Assembly (NCBI GenBank): GCA_008638375.1
Contig: CM018032.1
Coordinates: 4,560,501 to 4,624,500, forward strand
Source of the DNA: Nyssa sinensis
Lineage: Eukaryota; Streptophyta; Magnoliopsida; Cornales; Nyssaceae
Direction: 5' to 3'
Length of the DNA stretch: 64,000 bases
Positions 37,201 through 45,900 of the stretch are shown in pieces. The notes below the pieces were generated by a model. The model saw only the letters and a list, made by a program, of their open reading frames with translations. It had not been told where the DNA came from and searched no databases. Made by a program: the position numbers and the translations under genes. The first letter of the stretch is position 1; each line of letters begins with the position of its first letter.

Positions 37201-40200
37201 GGTCTTAAAGATCCCAAAAAATCGACTATAAAAATGGCATTTTCAGGATAGGCCTCATTGACCCAAAAAAACAATAAACGTAAAAAGTGATATTTGAAAA
37301 AAGACACAAGTGATTGCTCCATATCTTCAAAAAGACGCCTATTTTTTTCTTTCCAAATGCTCCAAATCAGACAAATAAGAGCTATCCTCCAAGTATCCTT
37401 TGCTTTTCTACCTAACTTACATCCCGTGCATGCCAACAAAATATCCTTCACAATCCTCGGCATAACCCAAGACAACCCGAACACAACCATAATCATATCC
37501 TAACAATCTTGGATCACATGACAATGCATGAGTATATGATTGATACTCTCTTCCTATTTCTTGCAAAAATAACACCTGCCCGCCATCTTAAAAGCTCTCT
37601 TTTTCATATTCTCCACAGTCAGAATAGCTTTCCAAGAGGCCTCCCAAACCAAAAAAGGATGCTCTAGGAGGCGCTTTGGAGTGCCAAATGATGTTCCAAG
37701 CGAAATCCATGACCTCAAACTTAGACAAGCTTTTGTAATAGGATTTCACTAAAAAAACCTTCTTATTCATCGTCCACACTAGCTTAACCTCCCTTTTTGG
37801 CACAACTCTGAAGTTCTGAAAGTGGCTTAGGAAAGCAGCCACCTCCTCCATCTCCCAATCAAAAAAGTTTCTTCTAAATCTAGCACTCGAATCCTGTATC
37901 TCCTCTATCCCCTCGCACCACTCCCCCACCACCGCGCCTTTGACACACGCTAACCCATACAAAACATTAAAGGTTTCCCTAAAAGGTAAATCCCCACACC
38001 ACACATCCTCCCAAAACTCGACTCTCAACCCATCACCCACATCAAACCTAGTCCAGCGCTGAAATCCCCCCAACCTCCTCTAATAGCACCCCACAACCCC
38101 CAACCCCTAGGCCCCTCCACCTCGCGAGAACACCACCCACCCTCCTCACAACCATACTTAAAAGCAATCACCTCCCTCCACAAACCCCCCTCCCTCACTC
38201 CAAAACCACTTAACCAGAAGAGATTTGTTAAATACCTTCAAATCTTTAACTCCCAACCCCCCCCCCCCCCTCCTCCTTCTTCACAGGCACAGGCCTTTTG
38301 ACTTTGTCCCATCTCACCAAATGTACTCTCTTCCCCTCGCCCTCTCACCCCACAAATAATCCTGTTGAATTTTTTCCAGCTTCCTACTAACTGAAACCGG
38401 AATAGGAAATAAAGACATGAAATATGTGGGGAGGTTTCCCAAAGAGCTCTTCACTAGGGTAAGTCTCCCTCCCTTCGAAAGAAGCTGGCCTTTCCAACCT
38501 GTCAAGTGACCTTGAAACCTATCTATCACAAGATCCCAAACTGCTGAAGATCTTCTTGTGGTTCCCAAGGGAAGACCCAGGTAAGTCAAAGGGAATGACT
38601 CCACCTTACATCCCATGGTACTAGCTAATGCCTCCACGCCTTCCACTTCCCCCAGTGGAACGATACTGCTCTTTGCTAAGTTAATCCGAAGACCCGACAC
38701 AACTTCAAAGCATTCGAAAATGCACCGGATAAAATGAAATTGTCTAACAGACGACTCACAAAAGATAATTGTGTCATTGACAAATAACAAGTGAGAAAAA
38801 TCAACCCTTCTGCCTCTCGCTATGCAATGTGAACCGCCGTAGCATTCCCGTGCCTTCCGCTCTACTCATAAAACGACTTAATGCTTCCATGACAATAACA
38901 AACAACAGGGGAGATAGAGGGACCCCTTGTCTCAATCCTCTAGAGGAACGGAAAAAACCTGCAGGAGACCCATTGACCAAGATTGAGAAGTAGACTGAAG
39001 TGATACACATCTCCACCCATTTCTGCCACTTCTGACCGAAACCCATCTTGGCTAACATAACTAATACAAAATTCCAATTAACATGATTGCAAGCCTTCTC
39101 AATATCCAACTTGCAAACCAACCCCTTTTGCCTTTGTTTTCTCCTTGAGTCAATACATTCATTAGCAATAAGAGCCGCGTCCAAGATCTATCTCTCCTCC
39201 ACAAAAGCATTCTAATGCTACCCAAAGCATTCTTCAACCTAAAAGAAAGAACTTTTGCCAACAATTGGTAAATTCCTCCAACAAGGCTAATGGGACAATA
39301 GTCCTTTATGTTATCCGCCCCACCTCTCTTTTGGGGATGAGGGCTATAAATGAAGCATTAAGACTCCGTTCAAAACAACCATCTCTGTGGAAGCATTGAA
39401 AAACTGCCATCACATCCTCTTTGACTACGCCCGAGCACTTTTTGAAAAAGGCCATAGAAAAGCCATCCGGACCCAGAGCCTTATCCTCATCACAAGATTC
39501 TAGAGCTCTCACCACTTCCTCTGACGAAAAAGGAATTTCCAAAGCATTAGCTTCCTCTCCATTTAACCTTTGATTAATCAAATCGTCCACCCCTGGCCTC
39601 CATTCATGTGGCTTCGATTACAGTGCTCCAGAGAAATCCACAATGCCATTTCTCACAGGCTCCTCCTCAGCCTAGACCTGCCCTCAGATGGTAATGGAAG
39701 AAATCCTATTTCTCCTATAATGAGCCAGAGCCATTCTATGGAAAAATTGTGTTACAGTCCCCTTCCTTCAGCCATATAGCCTTCGATTTGTCTCCAGGAG
39801 ATCTATTCTGCCCTCAGAACCAAGCCTAACTTGCCTTTAAGGCTATCTCTAACCCACATGTTATGATCTGACAGAGGACTCGCCTGCTCTTCCCTATCAA
39901 GGGCTATAATCTTTTGTAAAAGATCAAGCTTCTTTACTTGAATATTACCAAAAACTTCAACATTCCATTTCTTTAAATCCTGCTCGAGCAATTTTAGTTT
40001 CCTGGCTAGACAAAAACTAGGAGACCCATGAACTAAATAGGACTGCCACCAACCCTCAACCATGTCCTCGAAACCTTCAACTTCCAGGCCATACCATTCC
40101 TTATGTCTTTGCCCTACCTCACGCGCCTGTTGTGTGTACTGAGACTTCCCCCCTCCACCTTCCTCTTCTTTGGCAACAACCGTCTTGTTCTGCTCTACAC

Positions 40201-42914
40201 CCCCTTTTCTCGTCGTAAAGTGAGGGCTTCTTTCCACCCACAAAGGGATCTTGTACAGTTGTACTGCCATGCAACCACCTCCATCCTCCCCGTTGCCGGA
40301 ATGATGAGGCCACCAACACCCTAGCCCACTTGCAATACTTCCTCTGTAATGTCTCCTCATCCACACCCAAGAATCCTCCACATTGGTCCCCTACCTCCTT
40401 GAACACTTCTCGATCCGACAGAAAAGCAAGGATCCCTACCAATCTTATCCATGTCTCCGTGAAGACTTCACCCTTGAACAGCTGCCTGCCTCACTCCACC
40501 AGTCTAAGAATGCTGGTTGGCCCTCCCACTCTTTAATCCTCCTGCTCCTTGAAGCTTCCACCATGTATGGAAATTCAAATAGAAACCATGATGGCCCATG
40601 TAATTCCATCACTCGAACCCCTGTCGGAACATTCCAATGCTGATTCACCCATCTATGGAGTTTTTCCATCTCCGGCTTCACAGAATCCATGGAACATACT
40701 CTTCCCACTATGCTTTGTCTACAGTATTCCAATGACATCTTGCAGAAGTCAAACTCCACCAGAACATCTCCCCAGCCACTTCCATCTCCTCGTTTAACCA
40801 TCAACTTCTCGTCTGGCCACTTCACCGCTGCTACTTTGATGAATAGCCTCTGAGTTTTGATTTCCTGGGTTTGTGCTTCTTCTGCAATGTCTCGGAGTGC
40901 CCTTGCCACTTCCTTCCACACCCCCCCCCCCTCTTATCGTATTCTGGGATATACACAGAATCTTCTTCTACTACAGGATTCATCTAGCCTGACAAAGGGT
41001 CCTCCATTGTTAGATCTCCGCATAACCCTGAGGCTTCGTTCTCGGCCATGAAAGACCCTCTTCGAGTGTCTGGCGTCTCTTCTCTTTTCCATTTCTTCCA
41101 GTTGTGAGCAGATCCAGCTAAATCCTTCCCCATCAGTCCTTATTCATCTAACAACTCCTTCTCTCCGTAAGTTGCAGAACGATCCTGGGGTGGTTACCCA
41201 CCTCTTCAACCTTGAAAGTTTTATCTCCCCACTGTTTGTATTGCTGCGCAGGTCTCGCCCTTCCCATCATTTTTTAATAGAGCTTTATGTAATCTGTTAT
41301 TCTTAATTGGCTGTCACTAATCTTAAAGAAACTACACAAACATATGGGCATGGAGATGATAAGAATCACCGTAAAGATAAATACAATACGGAAACTAAAC
41401 ACAATTCATGAAATAACAGCAACTAAGGCCTAAAAGTACAAAATATGGAGTTCCTAAGGCTTGATATACTACAGTTTTTTCCTTTTAACATTATTCTAAA
41501 TGTTGGATTGTCCTTTTTTACTGTGGGATGGGTGGTTATTTCATGTCTGTGGCAATTCCATGTTTGATTTGATGGAGTAGTCATGCCATCATCTATCCAA
41601 GGAGGAACTCTCGATTATCAAGGAATCAGGAAAAAATAGAAACATTTTGCCAGAGAAGAGAGAATATAAAACAGCACTGAGAGAATAAAAATGAAATACC
41701 CTCACTTCCTCATAGATGGTTTCCCTATCGGGTAATTTGGAAGATACGGGCCCCCTACAAAGGTGGCGTTCTTCGGGTGGACTGCGACACTTGAAGCGAA
41801 TCTCACAACAGATAATTTTAAGAGGTGATGGTTTCCATTGGTTAATAGTGTGGCATGTGTAAACATTAGGAAGAGTCAATAAATCATCTATTTTTGCATT
41901 GTCCTGACTTATGGCGTTTGCTATTTTTATTTTTACTTGTTGGGTTACGATGGGTTATGCTTGATTCAGTTAGAGTTCTCATGGTGCGTTGGAGAGGTCA
42001 TTATGTGGCTCCTCTGTCTTTTATGGTGTTTCAGGAAGGAACATTATCATAAGATTTTTTTATGGGAAGGAGTGTTCAGTGTCCGAGTTAAAGAGATGGT
42101 TCTTGAATTCCTTTTATTTTTGGGTTTTACAGTGCTACACTTTCTCTGTGGATTCTTTAGTAGAGTTACGAGTGATATGAGGCTTATGCAATATGTTGAG
42201 CTGAGAAGTAGGTCTTTGTTTTTCCTGTTGTTTCTGTACATCCTTCATGTACATGGTTTCCCCCCTCCCCCCCCTTTTGGCCGTTTGAATAAATTAATTT
42301 ACTTATCAAAAGAAAAAAAATACACAATCAGTGTTGTAAATAATGGAATGATAAAATAAAGTTTGAAACAAGGCACTCTTTATCTTTTTGAATTTCCAAA
42401 GCTGAAAAGACTTCTGGTATGATTAGTGATTCACTAACATTTGAATATGGAAAGTGGCAGATCATTGCTGAATCCTCGGAAACTAATGCTTTGTGATAAA
42501 ATGAGCTGTCAAGTCATATTTCAGTTTGTGAAGTTACTGGCATGCTGTTATTTTTTATGCAACTTCTAGATTTCTTTTCTTACATGACCTATACATGACC
42601 TATATTTGGATCAAGTGAATGTCTTATTCTTTCAGTTATTATTCAAGTGTAACACACATGGCTGTTAGTTTGGGTTTGACATCTTCTCTCTGTGACAACA
42701 GATGCAGGCATTGTTTAGGATTGGAAGGGGCGAGCCACCGCCTGTTTCTGATTCTCTTTCCAAAGATGCACGGGATTTCATCCTTAAATGCCTACAAGTT
42801 AACCCAAATGCTCGTCCCACTGCTGCTCAGCTCTTAGACCACTCATTTGTGAAGAGGCCGCTTTCCACTTATTCAGGTTCAGCATCTCCTCACAATCCTG
42901 GCAGGCGGGTTTAG
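15181..42914 (+). CDS. MEKK1: MEKK1-type MAP kinase kinase kinase, eight coding exons
   Basis: This is a Ser/Thr protein kinase at the top of a MAPK cascade. In Arabidopsis, MEKK1 acts through MKK1/MKK2 on MPK4 in immunity, cold and oxidative stress. Joining 15181-16232, 21131-21215, 21328-21390, 25731-25888, 30025-30097, 30214-30273, 33848-33958 and 42702-42914 gives 604 codons in phase; as I recall, the Arabidopsis protein is about the same length. The N-terminal 328 residues hold conserved [25 protein letters not shown] (221-229) and an acidic stretch near 270-278. The kinase domain has G-R-G-S-F-G-S-V at 338-345, Lys359, alpha-C Glu380, H-R-D at 452-454, D-F-G at 472-474 and A-P-E at 495-497. 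All catalytic residues are present and there is no premature stop, so the gene looks intact despite five introns filled with transposons. Confidence 0.93.
17908..18869. mobile_element. Inverted-repeat element nested inside the intron 1 LINE
   Basis: The left end GAAGCATAGATACGACAC and the right end, whose reverse complement is GAAGCACGGACACTC, are imperfect terminal inverted repeats. Inside, 17940-18350 looks like a second insertion: a GACGAAGCTAGCAGGGG-type end faces CCCCGTCCCTGC. No target duplication could be fixed and no transposase is visible. Confidence 0.45.
17983..18172. repeat. 95-bp tandem duplication
   Basis: GTACTTTTCAAGAAAAA occurs at 18010 and 18105, each followed by ACTCAAATACACC- or ATTCAAATACACC-type sequence and TTTAGTTTATATTTTTG. 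The period is 95 bp. Confidence 0.85.
19471..19924. other. Intron 1 sequence of unknown origin
   Basis: I see no exon, gene or element ends. It may be old LINE-derived sequence. Confidence 0.35.
19925..20310 (-). mobile_element. LINE 3' end remnant, minus strand
   Basis: It begins with a T-rich stretch on the + strand (a poly(A) tail on the minus strand). It continues with leader-like sequence resembling the 3' region of plant L1-type elements. It carries no intact reading frame. Confidence 0.35.
20500..20890 (+). mobile_element. LINE C-terminal remnant, plus strand
   Basis: Translation near 20545-20700 resembles V-D-L-L-A-S-W and an R-N-x-R-x-F-type tail typical of the end of L1-type ORF2, with frameshifts. 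A terminal stretch near 20840 resembles the TGTACATG...TGCACCC pattern seen at other LINE 3' ends here. Confidence 0.4.
21131..21215 (+). CDS. MEKK1: MEKK1-like exon 2: catalytic lysine
   Basis: The acceptor TTTTGCAG is at 21123-21130 and the donor CAG|GTGAGA at 21216. It encodes [10 protein letters not shown], with Lys359, through Q-L-E-Q. The 85 nt restore phase 0 after the split codon 351. Confidence 0.95.
21328..21390 (+). CDS. MEKK1: MEKK1-like exon 3: alpha-C glutamate
   Basis: The acceptor is TTGTTCAG and the donor AAG|GTACTA at 21391. The 21 codons read [14 protein letters not shown] and end G-T-D-K. Glu380 is the first residue. Intron 2 is only 112 bp. Confidence 0.95.
21580..22200 (-). 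mobile_element. LINE reverse transcriptase remnant in intron 3, minus strand
   Basis: On the minus strand, 22080-22050 translates to [12 protein letters not shown], the catalytic F-A-D-D box of plant L1-type RT. The following C-F-E-A and V-N-L pieces are in the expected order. Frameshifts break the reading. Confidence 0.55.
22213..22245. repeat. (TTG)n and (TTA)n microsatellite
   Basis: Trinucleotide TTG repeats run into TTA repeats inside intron 3. Confidence 0.9.
22720..24073. mobile_element. hAT-like element with 8-bp target duplication
   Basis: The element body is 22728-24065. It is flanked by GCTCTACT at 22720-22727 and 24066-24073. The ends CTGGGCCGGCTCTTG and, in reverse complement, CAGGGCCAGCTTGTG are terminal inverted repeats of the CAGGG type. 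An 8-bp duplication plus such ends is characteristic of the hAT superfamily. No transposase is visible, so it is non-autonomous. A LINE copy lies inside it at 23025-23667. Confidence 0.75.
23025..23667 (-). mobile_element. 5'-truncated L1-type LINE nested in the hAT-like element
   Basis: The flanks AACCAATTATAT at 23013-23024 and 23668-23679 form a 12-bp target duplication. The poly(A) side is at the left, near 23040. On the minus strand an open frame from 23667 to 23232 encodes a zf-RVT C-terminus with [11 protein letters not shown]-x-x-C-K-S-N-E-G, H-x-x-x-x-C and [10 protein letters not shown]. About 145 codons are uninterrupted, so this is one of the younger insertions. Confidence 0.75.
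24420..24790 (-). mobile_element. LINE C-terminal and 3' end remnant, minus strand
   Basis: On the minus strand, 24691-24473 reads [13 protein letters not shown] and then a hydrophobic tail. This is the usual end of L1-type ORF2. A poly(A)-like tail follows near 24430. Confidence 0.55.
24793..24930. repeat. Fragment of a GTGGCAGATCCAGAAATTAG-type dispersed repeat
   Basis: The G-rich run at 24830-24850 and the phrase AGTGGCAGATCCAGAAATTA resemble one end of a common plant repeat. The element inside intron 1 at 17940-18350 has a similar style. No matching second end is seen. Confidence 0.3.
25080..25315 (-). mobile_element. Possible SINE (tRNA-like head), minus strand
   Basis: On the minus strand from about 25310, GCTCAGCTGGTAAAG resembles box A and, about 35 bp on, GGGATCAAATTC resembles box B of a tRNA-type pol III promoter. 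A (CA)n tract at 25108-25130 lies beyond the tail side. No target duplication was fixed. Confidence 0.4.
25731..25888 (+). CDS. MEKK1: MEKK1-like exon 4: hinge to H-R of the catalytic loop
   Basis: The acceptor is TCTTTGCAG and the donor CACAG|GTCATA at 25889. It encodes [12 protein letters not shown] through Y-L-H-E-R-N-V-V-H and two bases of Arg453. Confidence 0.95.
26191..26787. repeat. 298-bp tandem duplication in intron 4
   Basis: ACTCTTAACCTTTCATAATG occurs at 26221 and 26519. The two copies remain alignable throughout, with a small number of substitutions and short indels. The units run about 26191-26488 and 26489-26787. Confidence 0.9.
27300..27860 (+). mobile_element. LINE 3' remnant in intron 4
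   Basis: The sequence near 27470-27560 translates like the T-L-W-V-L-L-F segment of zf-RVT regions. The 3' end has the GTACATGGGTGCATT phrase and ends in an A-rich tail near 27850. There are many stops. Confidence 0.45.
27880..28330 (+). mobile_element. Second LINE zf-RVT remnant in intron 4
   Basis: Positions 27937-28010 translate to [11 protein letters not shown] followed by H-L-L-F-H-C-Q-V-A. This is the C-x2-C...H-x4-C core of the L1-type zinc knuckle region. Stops follow. The 3' end again shows GTACATGGGTGCA near 28308-28320. Confidence 0.6.
28613..29167. mobile_element. 555-bp foldback element with GGGGTGTC ends
   Basis: It starts GGGGTGTCAATTTGTG and ends TGTCAAAAATAGACACCCC, perfect 8-bp termini followed by imperfect arms rich in GTCGTGTCGTGTT and its complement. 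TA lies on each side (28611-28612 and 29168-29169), so a 2-bp TA duplication is possible. No transposase is present. Confidence 0.65.
29236..29410. repeat. Imperfect direct duplication of about 75 bp
   Basis: A GAGCTAT...GAGCCAAA...TTAACTT...CCATTTT pattern occurs at about 29236-29306 and again at about 29338-29410, diverged. Confidence 0.6.
30025..30097 (+). CDS. MEKK1: MEKK1-like exon 5: catalytic Asp and DFG
   Basis: The acceptor is TCTTCCAG and the donor AAG|GTCACC at 30098. It completes R-D-I-K-C-A-N, with catalytic Asp454, and carries L-A-D-F-G-L-A-K, with Asp472. Confidence 0.95.
30214..30273 (+). CDS. MEKK1: MEKK1-like exon 6: activation segment
   Basis: The acceptor is TTGTCCAG and the donor GAG|GTTTGT at 30274. 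The 20 codons end [11 protein letters not shown]. Ala491 stands where most relatives have Pro in G-T-P-F-W-M. Intron 5 is only 116 bp. Confidence 0.95.
30490..30980 (-). mobile_element. LINE 3' remnant in intron 6, minus strand
   Basis: On the minus strand, 30790-30740 reads V-W-C-I-W-H-E-Q-N, the I-W-x-E-R-N motif near the end of L1-type ORF2. A hydrophobic tail and an A-rich end follow towards 30500. Confidence 0.5.
31135..31610. repeat. AGGCG/CGCCT-rich dispersed repeat
   Basis: The right side (31490-31600) is rich in GCCTAGGCG- and CGCCTCGCCTAG-type palindromes and the left edge has AAAGGCGCTAAG. This style is known from dispersed plant repeats. Clear terminal repeats or a target duplication were not found. 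Confidence 0.35.
31735..32930 (+). mobile_element. LINE endonuclease-to-RT linker remnant in intron 6
   Basis: 31741-31806 reads [13 protein letters not shown], the start of an L1-type apurinic endonuclease. After a SINE-like insertion it resumes. H-G-V...G-N-F-N-V-I-H-F near 32175-32210 matches G-D-F-N-V-I-x-x in the endonuclease. [17 protein letters not shown] at about 32690-32740 matches the linker before RT. It ends near 32930. There are frameshifts throughout. Confidence 0.6.
31808..31915 (+). mobile_element. SINE-like insertion inside the LINE endonuclease
   Basis: CTCTAGCATGACTAGCAC resembles box A, and GAGGGTTTAAGTCTCC, about 38 bp on, resembles box B of a tRNA-derived SINE. It ends in an A-rich tail. 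ACAAG at 31803-31807 and 31916-31920 is a short direct repeat that may be the target duplication. Confidence 0.5.
32940..33600 (-). mobile_element. LINE linker remnant in intron 6, minus strand
   Basis: Minus-strand translation between 33530 and 33080 follows the region between endonuclease and RT of L1-type elements: F-D-H-A-P-I-L-L, then a W/F-rich segment, L-H-K-N-L-K-L-L-K and a basic coiled-coil-like stretch. It abuts a + strand LINE piece, so two insertions meet here. Confidence 0.5.
33848..33958 (+). CDS. MEKK1: MEKK1-like exon 7: kinase C-lobe
   Basis: The acceptor is GCTGCAG and the donor TGT|GTACGT at 33959. It encodes [20 protein letters not shown] through I-P-Y-S-H-L-E-C. Confidence 0.95.
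34392..34430. repeat. (TA)n microsatellite
   Basis: TA repeats with a GTATA interruption lie in intron 7. A second short TA tract is at about 34921-34940. Confidence 0.9.
34440..35070. other. Intron 7 sequence without recognisable features
   Basis: It is AT-rich. A TATTATTATATTCTCTAACA-like phrase is repeated near 35036-35082. I see no exon. Confidence 0.4.
35075..37105 (-). mobile_element. LINE-A in intron 7: L1-type RT, 3'-truncated
   Basis: Minus-strand pieces run in order from right to left. An ORF1-like or hinge region lies at about 37000-36550. The RT start (W-R-P-Y-L-D-G-L and [10 protein letters not shown]) is near 36460-36350. The catalytic [13 protein letters not shown] is at about 35905-35865, followed by V-N-L-A-K-S-E. 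The W-L-W-H-F-A segment is near 35330. It stops at V-W-I-V-E-S near 35085, where zf-RVT should follow, so the 3' part is missing. No endonuclease is seen between the ORF1-like part and RT. Confidence 0.65.
37110..41290 (-). mobile_element. LINE-B in intron 7: L1-type element with an internal deletion
   Basis: This is the best preserved LINE in the window. On the minus strand, ORF1 runs from about 41095 to 40120 and has a DUF4283-like stretch ([15 protein letters not shown], then G-D-Q-C-G-G-F). From about 40110 it passes straight into the endonuclease-RT linker ([10 protein letters not shown] and [11 protein letters not shown]). RT follows at about 39590-38320, with [13 protein letters not shown] and the catalytic box reading F-V-N-D-T-I-I-F. 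zf-RVT lies at 38073-37588 and the C-terminus at 37496-37194. The 3' end near 37130 has TTTTATCAAAAAAAA. The endonuclease domain is absent. Confidence 0.75.
41300..41690. other. Intron 7 sequence between LINEs
   Basis: I see no exon and no clear element ends. Confidence 0.35.
41690..42330 (+). mobile_element. LINE 3' remnant in intron 7, plus strand
   Basis: A zf-RVT-like start ([12 protein letters not shown]) can be read near 41750-41785 with a frameshift. 41937-42180 resembles the C-terminal C-F-R-K-E-H segment of L1-type ORF2. The 3' end is TTTACTTATCAAAAGAAAAA at about 42299-42318. Confidence 0.55.
42702..42914 (+). CDS. MEKK1: MEKK1-like exon 8: end of kinase domain and stop
   Basis: The acceptor is GACAACAG. 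It reads [14 protein letters not shown] through A-R-D-F-I-L-K-C-L and [10 protein letters not shown], then a short Ser/Pro tail and TAG. It lies 8.7 kb downstream of exon 7. Confidence 0.95.
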   Translation: MQALFRIGRGEPPPVSDSLSKDARDFILKCLQVNPNARPTAAQLLDHSFVKRPLSTYSGSASPHNPGRRV

Positions 42915-45900
42915 AAGCCTTCATCATGTTTGAAGTGTAAAAGATGATGAGGTAAAATATCAGTCTGTTATTCAGGAACTTTTCTGTCTAAATTCCAACG
43001 TCATGATTGCTGCCTCTCTTCTTTCTCTCTTGCGTCAAAGAAACAAAACAAAAAGGGGGGAGGGAGGGAGAACAATAAACATGAATCTTCCTGTCTGCAA
43101 CTCTTAAATTATAGAAAATGTATGGCACCTTATGTGAACAAAGAAAAAAAGAAAACAATTGTCAAAGGCATTATTCTAATCATCTAGGAGGTTCTGACCT
43201 GATAACCTCAGGAGACTTAAAATGAATGCTATATAGCTATAAACATTCTTCTTGGTTGGCATGCATACATTATCATGGGAAAACTAAAAAGCTTATAAAA
43301 TTGCTCTCCCTGTTAAGTCTCCTAGGACTTCTGATATGAGAAGCTTGTGGCCCTTGTGTTGTGGGAAGCTTTCTGTTCATCCTTTTTGACGTCAGGTTGC
43401 TTCTTATTATTTACTTGTTCTGCACACACTCTGAGGCGAATTTAGGTTAACAATTAATTAATAAAGATTAATTAATGATATCACTAAGTTCACACATATG
43501 GCACCAAATTATTTCTCTAATTAATTAATCAAATTAATTAGAAAGGAATCTTAGAAGTTAAGTGGTAAACTAAATGTTTTAATAGAAATAAATTCTGATT
43601 CCTAATTAATTTTATGGCCGACTGCTTCAATTAATGATTGTAACGATATAAAGAGCACGAATAAAGTAAAACACGGTCCTAGCAAGAGATAGCATGGATG
43701 TATAGTGGGAGCCCCTCGAGGGGAAGAAAAACCCACTCTTTTGCCAAATAACAATCCACTAATAACCGATTCAGTTACAAAACACTAAATTGACAACTTG
43801 ATTATTAACTTGCTATGCTGCCTGATAGTTTACCGCCAATCAATCAACTTCTGTTGTCCTCCCGAGTTTAGCTCTGTTCGCCAATTGCGTCTATTAGCAG
43901 TTATTTTACCACATCAACACCTTGTTCCTGATCACAATCTATCTCTGCAGATCTACACTACCCGTGCAGTGTTCTTGGAGATGTGTCCTAAGATTCTTTT
44001 ATAGCAAACCTCACAATTACCTCTGTGAAAGTGGACTATATGCGAATCCGTTCTTGATAATTAATATGGAATTCTCGAGGATTCAATTATTGCCAAAAAT
44101 GCTCTATATGAATGCTAAATATGTTCTCAAATGACATTAATCCCATATTCATCTTATGCAAAATTTGTCATGGAATTATATAGGTTTTAACCTAACTAAG
44201 GATCACAATTTCGTTTCGTAGTGTTATTTCGGTCACCTAAAAAATGGAAACATTTTCGAAATATAGTGAAAACGTGAAAAATTAAAATGTGTAGAAACAC
44301 TAGGAAACATAAAGTAAAATATATGTACTTGTGAAGATAAATATTATAATTAATTAATTGTAAATGTTTAGGATACATGTCCATCCACACAAGATATTAG
44401 GGTGAAATTGAAAAAAATAACGTAAATATAAATTAGTCATTAATATCAAATTACTCTTTACTGATTAAAAACTAGTGTAAAAAATTTAGAACTAATTTTT
44501 TTTTATGTAATATGAAATTATTATATATTTGTTATAAAATATGTAAAATTATTATAATTAAATACAATATTATAACATAATAGATATATATTTTGTAATA
44601 TCTGCGAATTAGACAATTTGACATAAGTTACATATAAAATATTAAGTAAAATAAATAGTGATTTAAACTTGTTATAATTAGTAACTAAGTATTAAAATAA
44701 ATGTATCCACTAGTTTCGGTACTTTTTCTATGAAAACAACTATGTTTTTGTGAAAACATGTGAATTTCTATATTATCCACTAGTGTTTCGTTTTGATTCA
44801 CTGAAAAACGGAAATGTTTCGACTGTTTCAATGGAAAAGAAATGAAATTTTGATCATTGAACCTAACTGTAATTGAATTCGGATTAAGTAACCAATTAGA
44901 TTCTCAACATCACCACACGCATTTAGACAATACACACTGTTCGTGCGATCCTTGGATGCATTCGTAAGGTTACTGTACTGTTTTTTATAATGTTAATTTA
45001 ATTTGAACTAAAAACTTTCCAAGTACTTGAGGATTATTTATTAACATATTTTAAGGTCTTTTTAAGCCTATAGTTAAAATTAAAAAGTACCTAAAATATG
45101 TAAAACACTAAATACAAAATCCTAGAGAATCGTTAGTGAAAGGCTAAACACAGACATCTTACAGATGCATCTAACATGTATGCGTGGTGTGCATGTGTGT
45201 TTATACCATTTTTAGTGTAATTTTGAACCTTTATGATGTTGTTAGAACTTATCATCTTCATATGTACTCAGCTATAATTAAGTTTGGCTCAAAGTCTTTA
45301 CGAAGTTGATTGACTCTAGTTCAAGTCCAGGATGGCCCAACTTGGCCTAACGATTACAGACTTGATATATAGACTTTTGGAATGAAGTGCCGAGACACAA
45401 CTTTAGAGGAAAGTTTTACAACTGTTCAAATCAAATTTTCCTCACGCGCTCTAATTTTTACCTTGCATCCCATTGGGCAAGGTAGTCGGAGCTGCATATA
45501 GCTTGAAGGAACAATGACCCTCCTCCCTCCCCTCAGAATATAAATTTGCTTAGTTGTCCCATTACCCAAGAATTTATTTTTCAAGAATTGCACTGATGGC
45601 TGGCTCTGCCCTGGTGCCATTGTGATCATTTTCACTCACTAACATGATATCTTCTCTTCTGAAAACAGTTCTGTCCATATCGTGATTATTTCTACGCAAT
45701 GGACCCCCAAGTTGGATGATTGATCCAGGGATTTGCAGTTTTTGATTTTTTCCTGGCTGATGTTAGATGTCTGGCATGTTGAAGCTTCAAGAAGCTTAAC
45801 GCATCATCCAGAGTCCCCTCACGAGCATGAAACTCCATAAGAACTACCAAACTTCAATTCCTTAGCCGTGTTTGGAGTTTTTCAGAGCAGATGGTAAACT

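Noticed and set aside
40103..40797. Several + strand ORFs of 68-86 codons
   Set aside because: They are antisense to the LINE-B ORF1, whose minus-strand reading matches a known domain.
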